This document shows positions 62,424-64,000 of a stretch of DNA of 64,000 nucleotides, one piece after another. This DNA comes from Eopsaltria australis. Lineage: Eukaryota > Chordata > Aves > Passeriformes > Petroicidae. The translations under genes were made by a program, and so were the position numbers. The stretch is from NCBI GenBank assembly GCA_034509425.1, contig JAVTVJ010001144.1, positions 673,489-737,488 on the forward strand. Direction: 5' to 3'. Under the pieces are notes generated by a model. It worked only from the letters and a program-made list of their open reading frames with translations. It was not told the DNA's origin and ran no database searches. The stretch's first letter is position 1. Each line of letters opens with the position of its first letter.

Positions 62424-62566
62424 GGAACTTTTCAAACTTGACCTAAGGATTTGGTCACACAACATCCATTAATTTCAATAGGAATTAATTCCCATTAATT
62501 CTTATCCTATTGCTCTGGGGTTCCATTTTTTCTTTGGTCAAATCCTTAGAGTGTCACTCAAGTTCC
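62424..62566. repeat. Large imperfect palindrome (about 143 bp)
   Basis: Three nested pairs of arms share one centre: GGAACTT (62424-62430) with AAGTTCC (62560-62566); CTAAGGATTTG (62443-62453) with CAAATCCTTAG (62539-62549); and CAATAGG/AATTAAT (62476-62489) with ATTAATT/CCTATTG (62494-62500 and 62506-62512), closing on the loop TCCC. Arms are separated by unpaired segments of similar length on the two sides, so the whole could fold as one long interrupted stem. Possible origins are a foldback DNA transposon or another hairpin-bearing old repeat. Confidence 0.7.
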
Positions 62567-63928
62567 TAAAGTGCTGTCAGGAGGAGAGAATTGTCTGTTC
62601 AAGGCCACATTTTTGTTTAAAGACTCACCCTAACTATCAAGGGTCTTTAGCTGCAGGTGAATTGGTAGTGTACTGTGCATACTGACATAGGTAAATCTGC
62701 TTAATTGAAAACAGAGATCCTAGTTAAGCTATTTATGTGTAGTTGCTGTTTAGGACAAAAAATTATGTATTAACATGCTTTGTACTTTTTTTTCTGATAT
62801 CTGGAGGGATAATTTTCCAACATGAAGAAAAAAGTACAAACCTGTCTATGCCATCCCTGCAATGATGTTGCTGTGACTAGGATTTAATTTAAATACTTTC
62901 TAGAGACCTTGCAGAATTTAATTTATCTTAAATGTTTATTTTTTCCTAGATTCTTAAGGAAAAAAAAGATACCATCAAGAAAGGAAGTCCTGATTTGAAT
63001 TCAATTAAATGTCAGCTTATCATATGTTATGTAGCACTGTGGGAGGACTGCTTTGTTGTGTAATTGGAATGTATTGTTTTTAAGAAGCAGTATTTACAGA
63101 GATATTGAAATATTAGCTGGGATTTAAACATGTTTATAAAGTGGTCTCTTGATACCTTCTCCGAGTTATTTCCTCCAGCAACTGTATTAATTCCTACAAA
63201 TTTCATTCAGATTTCCAGATTCAGTATTTTCACAGAAAGATGGATCATCCTGGCCTAAATATTAATGCGCTGACTTACTCCAGTTTCAAAATTGTGTATT
63301 CATCTGTCATTTTATCTTTAACATCACTAACAAAACAACAGATTTTCAAATCTTTGGGACGTTGGAAACTGATGAGAATCTCTGGAGTCACCCAAAGGGT
63401 TGCCCCAAAATCTCTTTGTATCCAAGATATGTCTAATTAGAAAGAGAAATTGAACAAACTCCTAACTGCCACATAAAAACACACTTACGTGCTTAAGATC
63501 CAATAGCAAATGCAGATACTGATTTAAGTCTTAGGAAAAGTAAATGTGTCAGGGGTATTTTTGGTTATATAGAATATTACAGTGAGGTCCTGGGTGGAGA
63601 TTCCTCAGACTACAGGAAATTTTTTAATATAGTTAATCAATGTCACCAGAAAAGCTAATTGTATCTAATATATATGGATGAGAAATATAGGCCTTACAGT
63701 CTCTTGTAAAAATGTCTAAAAAACCCAGTAACTTTTTTCCACTAGACTTTCTGTTGGAAAGCCACCATTATTTCTGTTTTCACAGGCTATGTTCTGAGAT
63801 CATATCCATACCTTAACATTTGACTCAGCTTGTTCTTGCAGAAGAAAATCCCTTCACTTAGGTGTGAACATGACCACATTAGCTTTGCAGAAAATAGCCC
63901 TTGCAATATTTTTCTGGCACTGAATATT

Positions 63929-63956
63929 GAGTGGCACTGAATACTCAGTGCCACTC
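63929..63956. repeat. Perfect 12-bp hairpin with a nearby direct copy of one arm
   Basis: GAGTGGCACTGA (63929-63940) and TCAGTGCCACTC (63945-63956) are exact reverse complements around ATAC. TGGCACTGAATA also occurs as a direct repeat at 63915-63926 and 63932-63943, so one 12-base word is present twice forward and, in part, once inverted. Confidence 0.88.
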
Positions 63957-64000
63957 TGGAAGTGTTACAATGCTTGAGACCATGCTAGTCTTAGATATTA

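Larger units (their letters stand above)
53773..64000. other. Long AT-rich non-coding stretch, no supported gene
   Basis: No gene, RNA gene or transposon recognised. Landmarks are hairpins at 54497-54527 and 63929-63956, a large imperfect palindrome at 62424-62566, a G18 run at 61752-61769, a tandem TATCTGTTTCTC duplication near 59,528-59,551 and overlapping 121- and 111-codon frames on opposite strands around 59,594-59,981, which I regard as chance. The sequence elsewhere is plain AT-rich unique DNA. Confidence 0.5.

Noticed and set aside
1..64000. CRISPR arrays, operons, bacterial insertion sequences, rRNA or tRNA genes
   Set aside because: No spaced direct-repeat array, no ribosome-binding-site-led gene chains and no tRNA or rRNA landmarks were seen; the composition and repeats are those of a bird nuclear genome. 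A covariance-model scan would be needed to exclude small RNA genes fully.

Overview
This is vertebrate nuclear DNA, almost certainly from a bird and probably a songbird. It is AT-rich, has no operons and no supported protein-coding gene. It contains several CR1 LINE fragments; the one near 31.2 kb ends in the ATTCTATG-type tail characteristic of avian CR1. It also has long terminal repeats (LTRs) of endogenous retroviruses whose sequence style I associate with avian, particularly passerine, genomes; the order-level placement is an inference. The window reads as an intergenic or intronic gene desert. Every long open frame I examined is explained by a repeat, a low-complexity tract or chance.

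Layout. 1-11.5 kb is AT-rich unique sequence with poly-A/T tracts. 11,495-13,100 is a complete solo LTR (call it copy A, + strand) of a long 1.6-kb family. 14.17-14.31 kb is a short, internally deleted fragment of a second LTR family. 14.3-26.7 kb is mostly unique DNA with one GC-richer patch at 23 kb and a 32-base poly-A run at 24.25 kb. 26.7-27.3 kb is a possible third LTR. 28,460-30,072 is the second copy (copy B, - strand) of the 1.6-kb LTR, flanked by a perfect 5-bp target-site duplication. CR1 3' ends lie at 30.97-31.25 kb (+), 41.94-42.85 kb (+), 46.24-46.32 kb (-) and 53.72-53.77 kb (-). A 190-bp uninterrupted purine tract of GGAA and GGGAAGGA units sits at 37.85-38.04 kb, next to a perfect hairpin. 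A truncated LTR of the second family lies at 48.48-48.86 kb (-). An isolated GC-rich, C-skewed island is at 52.16-52.55 kb. The last 10 kb is unique sequence with a G18 run and a large imperfect palindrome.

The most striking observation comes from comparing the two 1.6-kb LTRs by eye. From about 12,235 to 13,100, copy A differs from copy B by roughly 75 G-to-A changes on the LTR sense strand, against about three in the other direction. The first 740 bp of the element shows no such bias (about 8 against 5). A clustered, strand-specific pattern with a sharp edge is the expected footprint of AID/APOBEC deamination of minus-strand cDNA during reverse transcription. The family is also unusual in structure: its TATA box and polyadenylation signal lie about 1.3 kb apart, with a CpG-rich leader and a donor-like splice site between them.

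All repeat-family calls rest on reading the sequence and on remembered family features, without a database search. Counts and identities are by eye.
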